Source of the DNA: Bacteroidales bacterium
GTDB taxonomy: Bacteria; Bacteroidota; Bacteroidia; Bacteroidales; VadinHA17
DNA length: 10,877 bases
Reading direction: 5' to 3'
Assembly (NCBI GenBank): GCA_013314865.1
Contig: JABUEV010000043.1
Coordinates: forward strand, 1 to 10,877
A model generated the notes under the pieces. That model was not told the DNA's origin, did no database searches, and saw only the letters and a program-made list of their open reading frames with translations. Both the position numbers and the translations under genes were made by a program. Every line of letters begins with the position of its first letter. The stretch's first letter is position 1. This document shows positions 1 to 6,065 of this stretch, piece after piece.

Positions 1-743
1 TCAGACACAACTTTCATAATCGTAAACAGATTTTTCACAGGAGCTGAAGGGGGTTGCCCGGGGGTTACAGGTCCGGAATCAGTTACTGCTCTCATTACTT
101 TTTTTCTTATTTCCTCCGGAGTATCAGCCAGAAAAATGCCGTTTCCCTCGCTTTTCCCCATCTTTCCTGTACCATCAAGGCCAGGGATTTTTATAAGCTT
201 CCTCCCAAAATTATAAGCATCCGGTTCCGGGAAATAATCCACCCCGTACATTGTATTAAACCGCCTGGCAAATCTTCTTGTCATTTCAAGATGCTGTTCC
301 TGATCTTTGCCAACCGGAACCTTGTTTGCTTTATGAATAATTATGTCAGCTGCCATCAGCACAGGATAGGTCAAAAGACCGGCATTAATATTGTCTGGTT
401 GTTTTCTTACTTTCTCCTTGAAAGATGCTGTTCTTTGCAGTTCACCAACATATGCATTCATATTCAAAAGAAGGTAGAGTTCTGTAACCTCCGGCACATC
501 ACTCTGAATAAAAACAGTTGCCTTCTCAGGATCTATTCCGCAGGCAAGATACTCAGCAAGAACCTGCCTTATATTTGCATGAAGATTATCAGGTTTTGGA
601 TGAGTTGTAAGTGAGTGATAATCTGCTATAAAGAAGAAACATTTGTTTTCCTCCTGCATTTTTACAAAATTTCTTACGGCCCCAAAGTAATTTCCCAGGT
701 GTAAATTGCCGGTCGATCTTATCCCGCTTACTACTATATCCAT
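1..743 (-). CDS. trpS: Tryptophanyl-tRNA synthetase, N-terminal part (cut by window edge)
   Basis: A class I aminoacyl-tRNA synthetase that charges tRNA-Trp with tryptophan in the cytoplasm. Reading leftwards from ATG at 743, 247 codons are open and reach the window edge without a stop, so roughly the last quarter of a typical 320-360 residue enzyme is missing. The start gives MDIVVSGIRSTGNLHLGNY, which holds the HIGH-type ATP-binding motif as HLGN at residues 15-18. The second class I signature appears as KMGKS at residues 194-198 inside GTGKMGKSEGN, followed by the DTPEEIRKKVMRAVTDS stretch usual for TrpRS. Both catalytic motifs are intact, so the gene looks functional. It is divergent from rbfA across a 156-bp gap and has its own promoter element 22 bp upstream of the start. 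No leader peptide or T-box is visible. The identification is secure; only the C-terminal end is unknown. Confidence 0.96.
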   Translation of the reverse strand, partial: MDIVVSGIRSTGNLHLGNYFGAVRNFVKMQEENKCFFFIADYHSLTTHPKPDNLHANIRQVLAEYLACGIDPEKATVFIQSDVPEVTELYLLLNMNAYVGELQRTASFKEKVRKQPDNINAGLLTYPVLMAADIIIHKANKVPVGKDQEQHLEMTRRFARRFNTMYGVDYFPEPDAYNFGRKLIKIPGLDGTGKMGKSEGNGIFLADTPEEIRKKVMRAVTDSGPVTPGQPPSAPVKNLFTIMKVVS

Positions 744-764
744 TTTGTTTTTGTAAAATTTTCA

Positions 765-796
765 GCAAAACTAATCCTTTTTATTCATACACGAAA
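765..796 (-). promoter_or_regulatory. Predicted trpS promoter (Bacteroidota type)
   Basis: On the minus strand, TAGTTTTGC (773 to 765) matches the Bacteroidota -7 consensus TAnnTTTG with the common trailing C. A -33-like TTTC (796 to 793) matches three of the four bases of TTTG and lies 19 nt upstream of the -7 box, within the usual spacing. Transcription would begin near 758-760, giving a leader of about 15 nt before the ATG at 743. This is a prediction from the pattern only. Confidence 0.6.
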
Positions 797-797
797 G

Positions 798-817
798 TGC
801 CGTAAGTCATTGCGGCA
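798..817. repeat. Imperfect palindrome between divergent promoters, possible operator
   Basis: TGCCGTAA (798-805) and TTGCGGCA (810-817) form an inverted repeat around the 4-nt centre GTCA, with seven Watson-Crick pairs and one T-G mismatch. It lies just upstream of the -33 position of the trpS promoter and outside both predicted transcripts. It would therefore act as DNA, for example as a binding site for a dimeric regulator, rather than as an RNA hairpin. A single 20-bp copy can arise by chance. Confidence 0.3.
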
Positions 818-869
818 AATCAGAACAGATTCATAATGCCTGAAATAAAAACATTTCTCTCAAAAATAG

Positions 870-878
870 TACCTTTGC
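870..878 (+). promoter_or_regulatory. Predicted promoter of the rbfA operon (-7 element)
   Basis: TACCTTTGC is a perfect match to the TAnnTTTG element with the trailing C that is frequent in Bacteroidota. The G lies 23 nt before the rbfA start codon, the same distance as at trpS. No convincing TTTG -33 box is seen at the usual 19-21 nt spacing, where the sequence is A-rich. Transcription should start close to 884-886. Confidence 0.6.
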
Positions 879-899
879 CGGTAATTCACTGACAAGAAA

Positions 900-1235
900 A
901 TGGAATCAACCAGACAAAAAAAAGTTTCGAGGCTGATACAGAAAGAAATGGCAAATTTATTTCTCAGGAAGGGAAATGAAATTGCTCCGGGGAAAATGAT
1001 TTCCGTAACCCGTGTGAGAATAAGCCCCGATCTCTCTGTGGCAAAAATATATATAAGCATATTCCCGTCCGAAAATCACGATAATACACTCCGTTCAATT
1101 GAAGCCCAGAAGGGAAAAATTAGATTTGACCTGGGGGTGACAGTAAAGTCACAGCTGCGCATCATTCCCGAAATAGCCTTCTTCATTGATGACAGCCTGG
1201 ATTATATCGACAACATCGAGAAGCTTTTAAAATAA
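900..1235 (+). CDS. rbfA: Ribosome-binding factor A
   Basis: RbfA is a small KH-fold protein that binds the 30S subunit and assists late 16S rRNA maturation, especially processing of the 5' end; it is needed for efficient growth in the cold. The 111-residue product has the family length and its characteristic features: an N-terminal helix with RLIQKEMANLF (residues 11-21), the strand ISVTRVRISPDLSVAKIYISIFP (about 34-56) with the conserved D-L-S-x-A-x-I-Y-I core, and the C-terminal LRIIPEIAFFIDDSLDY segment (about 86-102). The start at 900 is the ATG nearest the promoter element and gives the normal N-terminus. It is the first gene of the packed plus-strand block, with 7 nt to the ATG of the methyltransferase gene. 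Being promoter-proximal, it probably sets the basal expression of the genes behind it. Confidence 0.96.
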   Translation: MESTRQKKVSRLIQKEMANLFLRKGNEIAPGKMISVTRVRISPDLSVAKIYISIFPSENHDNTLRSIEAQKGKIRFDLGVTVKSQLRIIPEIAFFIDDSLDYIDNIEKLLK

Positions 1236-1242
1236 AGATGTG

Positions 1243-2052
1243 ATGCAGTACGAATCTGTCAAGGTTCCCCTCGGAAAGTTAATCAGGAAATCATCTCTTC
1301 TGCGAAAATTGTTTTATCTGATCCTCGGCTTTCTTCTTCTCAGAAACTGGCATATTTCCAGGACATTAATAAGAATCCGCAAACAGATGAACCTCGAGTC
1401 TTTTGTACTTGATGCCGGATCCGGATTCGGACAGTATGTGTACCGAATGGCAAAAATGAATAAAAAATGGAAAGTAAAAGGCATTGATATCAGCAAGGAA
1501 CTGATTGAAGACTGCAGGAAGTTTTTCTCAGGGACTGATTTAGCTGACAGAGTTGAATTTGAAACTGTTGATCTTGTCAGGTTCAGGGAAACAGCCCGTT
1601 ACGATCTTATCATCAGTATCGATGTCCTGGAACATATTGAGGATGATTCATCAGTGCTTACTAATCTATATAATAGTTTGAAAGAAAATGGATTTATATT
1701 GATTTCCACACCATCCGACAAGGGAGGATCTGATGTAAATGAAGCGTCAGGAGTCTCTTTTATTGGCGAACATGTGCGGAACGGCTACAGTATAGAGGAA
1801 ATTAAAGAGAAACTGGAAAAGGCAGGTTTTAAAAACATTCGCTCCAGGTATACATACGGCAAACCGGGAAATCTCTCCTGGAAGCTTACAATGAAATACC
1901 CGGTGAAAATGATAAACAAATCTGCTTTTTATTATCTTATTCTCCCGTTTTACTATCTTGTACTTTTACCTTTTTTAGTCATACTTAATATTTTTGATTT
2001 ATTATTGGTCCACAAATCAGGTACAGGATTGCTGGTAACTGCAGTTAAATAA
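1243..2052 (+). CDS. Class I SAM-dependent methyltransferase with hydrophobic C-terminal segment
   Basis: A predicted methyltransferase with a Rossmann-fold core. Motif I is VLDAGSGFG (residues 55-63), motif II is the acidic GIDIS (80-84) that binds the SAM ribose, and SIDVLEHIEDD (125-135) is the usual post-II loop of Methyltransf_11/UbiG-like enzymes. The N-terminus contains a basic and hydrophobic stretch (residues 12-48), and the C-terminus has a strong hydrophobic run (about 229-255) ahead of a short tail. The enzyme is therefore likely membrane-attached, perhaps acting on a lipid or envelope precursor. That substrate class is inference; nothing in the sequence names it. ATG at 1243 was chosen over the directly preceding GTG at 1240. 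The gene lies between rbfA and the permease gene, with 6 nt to the latter, so the two are likely co-translated. It may equally be a small-molecule or protein methyltransferase. Confidence 0.88.
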   Translation: MQYESVKVPLGKLIRKSSLLRKLFYLILGFLLLRNWHISRTLIRIRKQMNLESFVLDAGSGFGQYVYRMAKMNKKWKVKGIDISKELIEDCRKFFSGTDLADRVEFETVDLVRFRETARYDLIISIDVLEHIEDDSSVLTNLYNSLKENGFILISTPSDKGGSDVNEASGVSFIGEHVRNGYSIEEIKEKLEKAGFKNIRSRYTYGKPGNLSWKLTMKYPVKMINKSAFYYLILPFYYLVLLPFLVILNIFDLLLVHKSGTGLLVTAVK

Positions 2053-2058
2053 TTCAAA

Positions 2059-3291
2059 GTGAAGCTTTCATTATATATTGCCCGCAGATATCTCTTTGCC
2101 CGCAAGTCAAGGAATGCAATTAATGTTATTTCGGGCATATCGGTCGCCGGCGTAACTGTAGGAACAATGGCCCTGATAATAGTGCTGTCAGTATTTAACG
2201 GACTCGAAAAACTGGTTCAGTCAATTTTCAATACCTTCGATCCTGATCTTAAAGTGACTTCCATTGAAGGTAAAACTTTTCCTGCTGACTCGGCCACCCT
2301 CAGATTGCTGTCAAATGTGGACGGTGTAATGACTTATTCTCTTACCCTGGAGGAAAATGCATTGTTAAAATATGGAGACAGGCAATATATTGCTACCATA
2401 AAAGGAGTGGATAATAATTACACAACAATATCCGGAATTGACAGCACCATGTGGGACGGCGAATTCATTCTGAAATCGGAAAATAACAGGCCTTTTGCTG
2501 TTCCGGGAATTGGCATCGCAAGATACCTGGGAATAAATATTAATTTCATTACACCGCTTAATATTTATGTCCCTCGCAGAACAGGCAGTGTCACACTTAA
2601 TCCTGATAATGCATTTGTCAGGAAATTTATATTCCCCTCCGGCATTTTCCAGGTTGAACAGGAATATGATTCGAAATATGTGTATGTGCCGCTTGATTTT
2701 GCAAGGGAACTCCTGGATTATGAGACAGAGGTAAGTTCTGTGGAAATTAAATTAAGAAACGGAGCCGATCCAGGAAAAGTCAAGAAAGAAGTAGAATCTG
2801 TCTTCGGTGATGACTTTTTGGTGCAGGACCGGTTCGAACAGCAGGAAATATTTTACAAAGTTATGCGGTCTGAACGTCTTGCTATATTCTTTATTCTGAC
2901 TTTTATTCTTATAATCGCTTCTTTCAATATTATCGGTTCTCTTACAATGCTTATCATAGAAAAAGAACGTGATATTGAAATCCTGAAAAGTCTTGGTGCA
3001 GATAATAATCTCATTCAGAGGATATTTATTTTTGAGGGATGGCTGATTTCTATAATAGGAGCCGTTGCAGGTATTATCTTGGGTTTTATAGTCTGCTGGA
3101 TACAGCAGAAATACGGACTTGTAAGGCTTCAGAGTGATTCACTGCTTATGAGCTCATATCCTGTACTCATGAAAGTAAGAGATTTTTTCCTGGTCCCCCT
3201 GACAGTCCTTCTGATAGGCTTCTGGGCTGCATGGTACCCTGTCAGATTTCTAACAAAAAAGTATCTGAAGAAAGATGAAAACATGCATTAA
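2059..3291 (+). CDS. FtsX-family ABC transporter permease, LolC/LolE-like
   Basis: An inner-membrane permease subunit of the LolC/LolE/MacB type. The 410 residues show the expected architecture: a first membrane segment (about 22-47, after the N-terminal IARRYLFARKS), a large periplasmic domain (about 50-270), and three more membrane segments (about 273-299, 325-349 and 377-397). EKERDIEILKSLGA (301-314) after the second segment is the conserved coupling-helix region that contacts the ATPase. Homologues extract lipoproteins from the inner membrane or transmit force to periplasmic partners. Start GTG at 2059 follows the upstream stop by 6 nt and gives the normal N-terminus. No ATP-binding subunit is encoded in the window, so the partner, LolD-like by family logic, must be elsewhere. 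The gene overlaps the following lipoprotein gene by 17 nt, which suggests linked expression. Whether it is the true Lol permease or a paralogue cannot be decided here. Confidence 0.9.
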   Translation: MKLSLYIARRYLFARKSRNAINVISGISVAGVTVGTMALIIVLSVFNGLEKLVQSIFNTFDPDLKVTSIEGKTFPADSATLRLLSNVDGVMTYSLTLEENALLKYGDRQYIATIKGVDNNYTTISGIDSTMWDGEFILKSENNRPFAVPGIGIARYLGININFITPLNIYVPRRTGSVTLNPDNAFVRKFIFPSGIFQVEQEYDSKYVYVPLDFARELLDYETEVSSVEIKLRNGADPGKVKKEVESVFGDDFLVQDRFEQQEIFYKVMRSERLAIFFILTFILIIASFNIIGSLTMLIIEKERDIEILKSLGADNNLIQRIFIFEGWLISIIGAVAGIILGFIVCWIQQKYGLVRLQSDSLLMSSYPVLMKVRDFFLVPLTVLLIGFWAAWYPVRFLTKKYLKKDENMH

Positions 3292-4072
3292 ACCTTCAAT
3301 GCTGATTTGCATATTCTTACTTGCCCTGACAGTATTTATTCCTTCTTCATGCACAAGCAGAAGAGATAAAGCCGAACATAAAAACATTATACCTGAAAAA
3401 GACCTGATAATTATTCTCACAGACATTCATCTTGCAGACGGATTGCTCAGACTCCCACGAATAAATTATATTTACTCCAGTTCAGACTCGATTTCTCCTT
3501 ATATCGAAATAATTGAAGGGCATGGGTACACTAAAGAACTTATGGATAAAACTGTAAGGTATTACTTCATCAGACGCCCAAAAAAACTGATCAGGATTTA
3601 TGACAAAGTTCTTGGGAACCTTAGCGAAATTGAGGCTAAGGTCGAGAAAGAAATTCCCGAGGTTATAACAAAAGTTGAAAATATCTGGCCGGAAAAGTCT
3701 TCATTCTGCTTCCCTTTCCCTTCCGGATCTCCGGATACGGCCTGGATAGATTTTCCGGTAAGCTTTTTCGGAACATATAATCTCCAGTTTACACTGACTG
3801 TTTACCCTGATGATGAGTCTGTAAGGCCTGTGTGCGGAATATTTCTTTCCAGCATAGATAGTACCGGCACAGAAAAACGGATCTATTTCCCGACGACAGT
3901 TTATCTTAAGGACGGCCGGCCACACAGGTACAACATCTTCATAAATCATACTCTTAAAGCTCCCCTCCGGATAAAAGGATGGTTCATCGACAATGAATGT
4001 GCTTCGCCTTTTTTAAAGGCACATTTCAGTGTTGATGACATAACTCTTTCAAGAAGAATTATTCAGAGATGA
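3275..4072 (+). CDS. DUF4296 lipoprotein with extra beta-rich C-terminal region
   Basis: A predicted exported lipoprotein. The N-terminus has lysine residues, a hydrophobic core (residues 9-22) and the lipobox-like IPSSC, with lipidation expected at Cys26. The -3 proline is not ideal, but Bacteroidota lipoboxes are loose. Residues 38-125 resemble DUF4296, a family of unknown function in Bacteroidota: a proline-containing start (IIPEKDLIIILTDIHLADGLL), then helices with an LDxxVRYY-like stretch (DKTVRYYFIRRPKKLIRIYDKVL). Typical DUF4296 proteins end soon after this. Here a further region of about 125 residues (140-265), rich in aromatic and beta-branched residues, looks like a beta-sandwich of the carbohydrate-binding or jelly-roll kind, which is inference. 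The gene begins inside the permease gene (17-nt overlap) and its stop overlaps the next start (ATGA), so it is probably translated together with both. No catalytic motif is visible and its job is unknown. Confidence 0.8.
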   Translation: MKTCIKPSMLICIFLLALTVFIPSSCTSRRDKAEHKNIIPEKDLIIILTDIHLADGLLRLPRINYIYSSSDSISPYIEIIEGHGYTKELMDKTVRYYFIRRPKKLIRIYDKVLGNLSEIEAKVEKEIPEVITKVENIWPEKSSFCFPFPSGSPDTAWIDFPVSFFGTYNLQFTLTVYPDDESVRPVCGIFLSSIDSTGTEKRIYFPTTVYLKDGRPHRYNIFINHTLKAPLRIKGWFIDNECASPFLKAHFSVDDITLSRRIIQR

Positions 4073-5244
4073 GAAAGCTTTCTGCCCAGTATATCTTTAC
4101 AAACAACGGGCCTCCTTTAAAAAGAGGAGTCATTACTCTTGATGATAACGGGATTATTATTGAGGTAACCTACACAGGGGGCAATCCTGCAGAGAAAGAG
4201 TCGGTTGAGTACTTCAATGGAGTTATAATTCCCGGATTTGTTAATTGCCATTCCCATCTTGAACTGTCTCACCTTAAAGGACGAATTCCAGAAGGCCTGG
4301 GATTGCCTGGATTTATCAAAGCCATCCGTGAGATACGCACCGACGAACCTGAAAAGATCTTCAGAACCATGGTGAAGACAGATTCCGGGATGTATGATGA
4401 AGGGATAGTTCTCTGTGCCGATATCTGCAATACAGCAAATTCATTCCAGGTAAAGAAAGAAAGCAGGATTCATTACATTAATCTAATTGAAGTTTTCGGG
4501 ATTGACCCCGGAAAGGCAGACAAAAGAATGGAGGAGTTTATGAATGTTGCAGAAACAGCACAAAAACTGAATTTCCAATTCAGCTTTGTACCACATTCTG
4601 CATATTCTGTTTCATTACCACTCCTCAGGAAACTTAAAGAAATCTGCTCTGAAAATAAGGTCACATCTGTACATTTTATGGAGAGTCAGTATGAAAAGTT
4701 ATTTCTTTCAGAACACAAAGGACCTTTCTTTTCATATTACAGGGAATCGGGACTGCTGGCTTCTGAAATTTTAACTCCTGCAGATCATATTTCTTTTGTA
4801 CTTGATGAAATTACCGGGTCCGGGAATCTTATTCTGGTACACAATACCTTTGCTGACGCAGAAACAATCAGGGCTGTGAAAGTCAGAAATGATCTCTACT
4901 GGTGCCTTTGTCCCCGCTCAAACATTTATATTGAAGGAAGGGTTCCTCCAGTTGATACAATGCTCAATGAAGGATGTGAAATTGTAATAGGAACTGACAG
5001 CATGGCTTCAAACAATACTCCCGGAATCCTGACAGAATTATACACCCTTCAGGAACATTTCCCTTTCCTGAAATTTTCTGATCTTATAAGATGGGCTACT
5101 TTAAACGGAGCCAGGGCTTTGGGAATGGACAATCTGTACGGCATCATAGAAACCGGCAAAAAGCCCGGACTTCTGCTTATTGAGAAGATGGATCTTCCTG
5201 GTTTAAAACTAACTCAGGAAAGCGTTGTAAGAAGATTAGCATAA
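4069..5244 (+). CDS. Amidohydrolase-superfamily deaminase (ATZ/TRZ, SsnA, MqnX-like)
   Basis: A cytoplasmic zinc- or iron-dependent hydrolase of the amidohydrolase superfamily, most likely a deaminase of a purine- or pyrimidine-like ring. The TIM-barrel metal and catalytic residues can all be placed: HSH at 61-63 in PGFVNCHSHLELS, His176 in VPHSAYS, HxxE at 202-205 in VHFMES, His258 in LVHNT, and Asp310 in IGTDSMASN. The HxxE pattern and the overall spacing resemble SAH/adenosine and aminodeoxyfutalosine deaminases rather than dihydroorotases, which use a carboxylated lysine. The N- and C-terminal stretches (1-55, 355-391) form the small beta domain common to the group. The length of 391 residues is ordinary. 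ATG at 4069 overlaps the preceding stop (ATGA). A role in the futalosine route to menaquinone is possible, but no other mqn gene is in the window. The class is firm; the substrate is not assigned. Confidence 0.87.
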   Translation: MRKLSAQYIFTNNGPPLKRGVITLDDNGIIIEVTYTGGNPAEKESVEYFNGVIIPGFVNCHSHLELSHLKGRIPEGLGLPGFIKAIREIRTDEPEKIFRTMVKTDSGMYDEGIVLCADICNTANSFQVKKESRIHYINLIEVFGIDPGKADKRMEEFMNVAETAQKLNFQFSFVPHSAYSVSLPLLRKLKEICSENKVTSVHFMESQYEKLFLSEHKGPFFSYYRESGLLASEILTPADHISFVLDEITGSGNLILVHNTFADAETIRAVKVRNDLYWCLCPRSNIYIEGRVPPVDTMLNEGCEIVIGTDSMASNNTPGILTELYTLQEHFPFLKFSDLIRWATLNGARALGMDNLYGIIETGKKPGLLLIEKMDLPGLKLTQESVVRRLA

Positions 5245-5251
5245 TTATTCC

Positions 5252-5259
5252 TATTTTTG
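5252..5259 (+). promoter_or_regulatory. Possible internal promoter before the radical SAM gene (-7 element)
   Basis: TATTTTTG lies in the 36-bp gap after the deaminase gene and matches TAnnTTTG exactly. Its G is 22 nt ahead of the ATG at 5281, almost the same distance as at trpS, rbfA and asnS. No good -33 TTTG is found at 19-21 nt; the nearest is a TTG at 5225-5227, which is too far. The region is AT-rich, so chance matches are likely, and the element should be read as a candidate only. Confidence 0.35.
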
Positions 5260-5280
5260 ACCAGCCAATTAAGACCAGGA

Positions 5281-6063
5281 ATGGGTACTTTTTTATTTGA
5301 CAGGATAGTATTTGGACCAGTAAAAAGCAGGCGACTTGGCGTTTCACTGGGTATCAACCTTCTGCCCTCTGACAGGAAGATATGCAACTTCAACTGCATC
5401 TATTGCGAGTGTGGATGGACCTGCAGTACCGAAATAAAAAAGAGCAGTCTGCCCCGGAGAAAAGAGATTTATGAAGCTCTCGGTCACCGGCTTCAATTAA
5501 TGAAAGAGGCCGGCGAACCGCCTGATGTAATAACATTTGCCGGAAACGGAGAACCCACACTCCATCCGGAATTCCCCGACATTATTGACGACACCATAGA
5601 ATTAAGGAACAGGTACCTGCCCGGGGTAAAAATTGCAGTTCTGTCAAACGCATCCACAATCGACAGGCCTGCCATAAGAGAGGCTTTACTAAAAGCTGAT
5701 CTTAATATACTCAAACTTGATTCGGCACTGGATGTTACTGTCAGAACTCATAACCAGCCTCGTATAAATATCAATGTAGCTGACCTGATAGAAAATCTTA
5801 AGAAATTCGACGGTAAATTAATCATTCAGACCCTTTTCCTCAGAGGGACCTTTAACGGAAAGATTATTGACAATACCACACCTGAAGAAATTGAAGCATG
5901 GCTTAAAGTTCTTGAGGAAATTAAGCCTTCCGAAGTTATGATCTATACTATCTCAAGAGACACCCCTGCAGGAAGGGATTTGCAGAAGGTTCCGTTAAAA
6001 GAACTCCGGCATATTGCATCAATGGTAAAAAGAATTGGCATAAAAACACGTGTTTCAGGCTGA
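5281..6063 (+). CDS. Radical SAM protein, COG0731 (wyosine-synthase-like) family
   Basis: A predicted cytoplasmic radical SAM enzyme with a [4Fe-4S] cluster. With ATG at 5281 (260 residues), the cluster motif CxxxCxxC appears as CNFNCIYC, cysteines 35, 39 and 42, with two further cysteines at 44 and 48. The preceding FGPVKSRRLGVSLGINLLP (residues 11-29) is the hallmark of COG0731, the group that contains archaeal TYW1-like tRNA-Phe wyosine synthases and bacterial members of unknown role. The SAM-binding GGEP-type motif is GNGEPTLHPE (88-97). An in-frame TTG at 5257 would add eight residues, but it overlaps a -7 promoter-like element, and the family N-terminus begins near MxTFLF, so the ATG is preferred. 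It follows the deaminase gene after 36 nt and precedes the glycosyltransferase start by only 2 nt. The bacterial substrate is unknown; tRNA modification is a guess from family membership. Confidence 0.9.
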   Translation: MGTFLFDRIVFGPVKSRRLGVSLGINLLPSDRKICNFNCIYCECGWTCSTEIKKSSLPRRKEIYEALGHRLQLMKEAGEPPDVITFAGNGEPTLHPEFPDIIDDTIELRNRYLPGVKIAVLSNASTIDRPAIREALLKADLNILKLDSALDVTVRTHNQPRININVADLIENLKKFDGKLIIQTLFLRGTFNGKIIDNTTPEEIEAWLKVLEEIKPSEVMIYTISRDTPAGRDLQKVPLKELRHIASMVKRIGIKTRVSG

Positions 6064-6065
6064 AA

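Larger units (their letters stand above)
744..899. other. Divergent intergenic region trpS / rbfA
   Basis: This 156-bp gap lies between the start codons of two divergently transcribed genes and contains no plausible gene of its own. It carries a -7 type promoter element for each gene, near its two ends, and an imperfect palindrome between them. Both deduced 5' untranslated regions are short, about 15-20 nt, which leaves no space for a riboswitch or an attenuator in either transcript. Confidence 0.8.

Noticed and set aside
54..614. Long plus-strand reading frame antisense to trpS
   Set aside because: It lies entirely opposite the conserved trpS coding sequence, its translation is Cys/His/Ile-rich without family features, and it has no promoter or start context.
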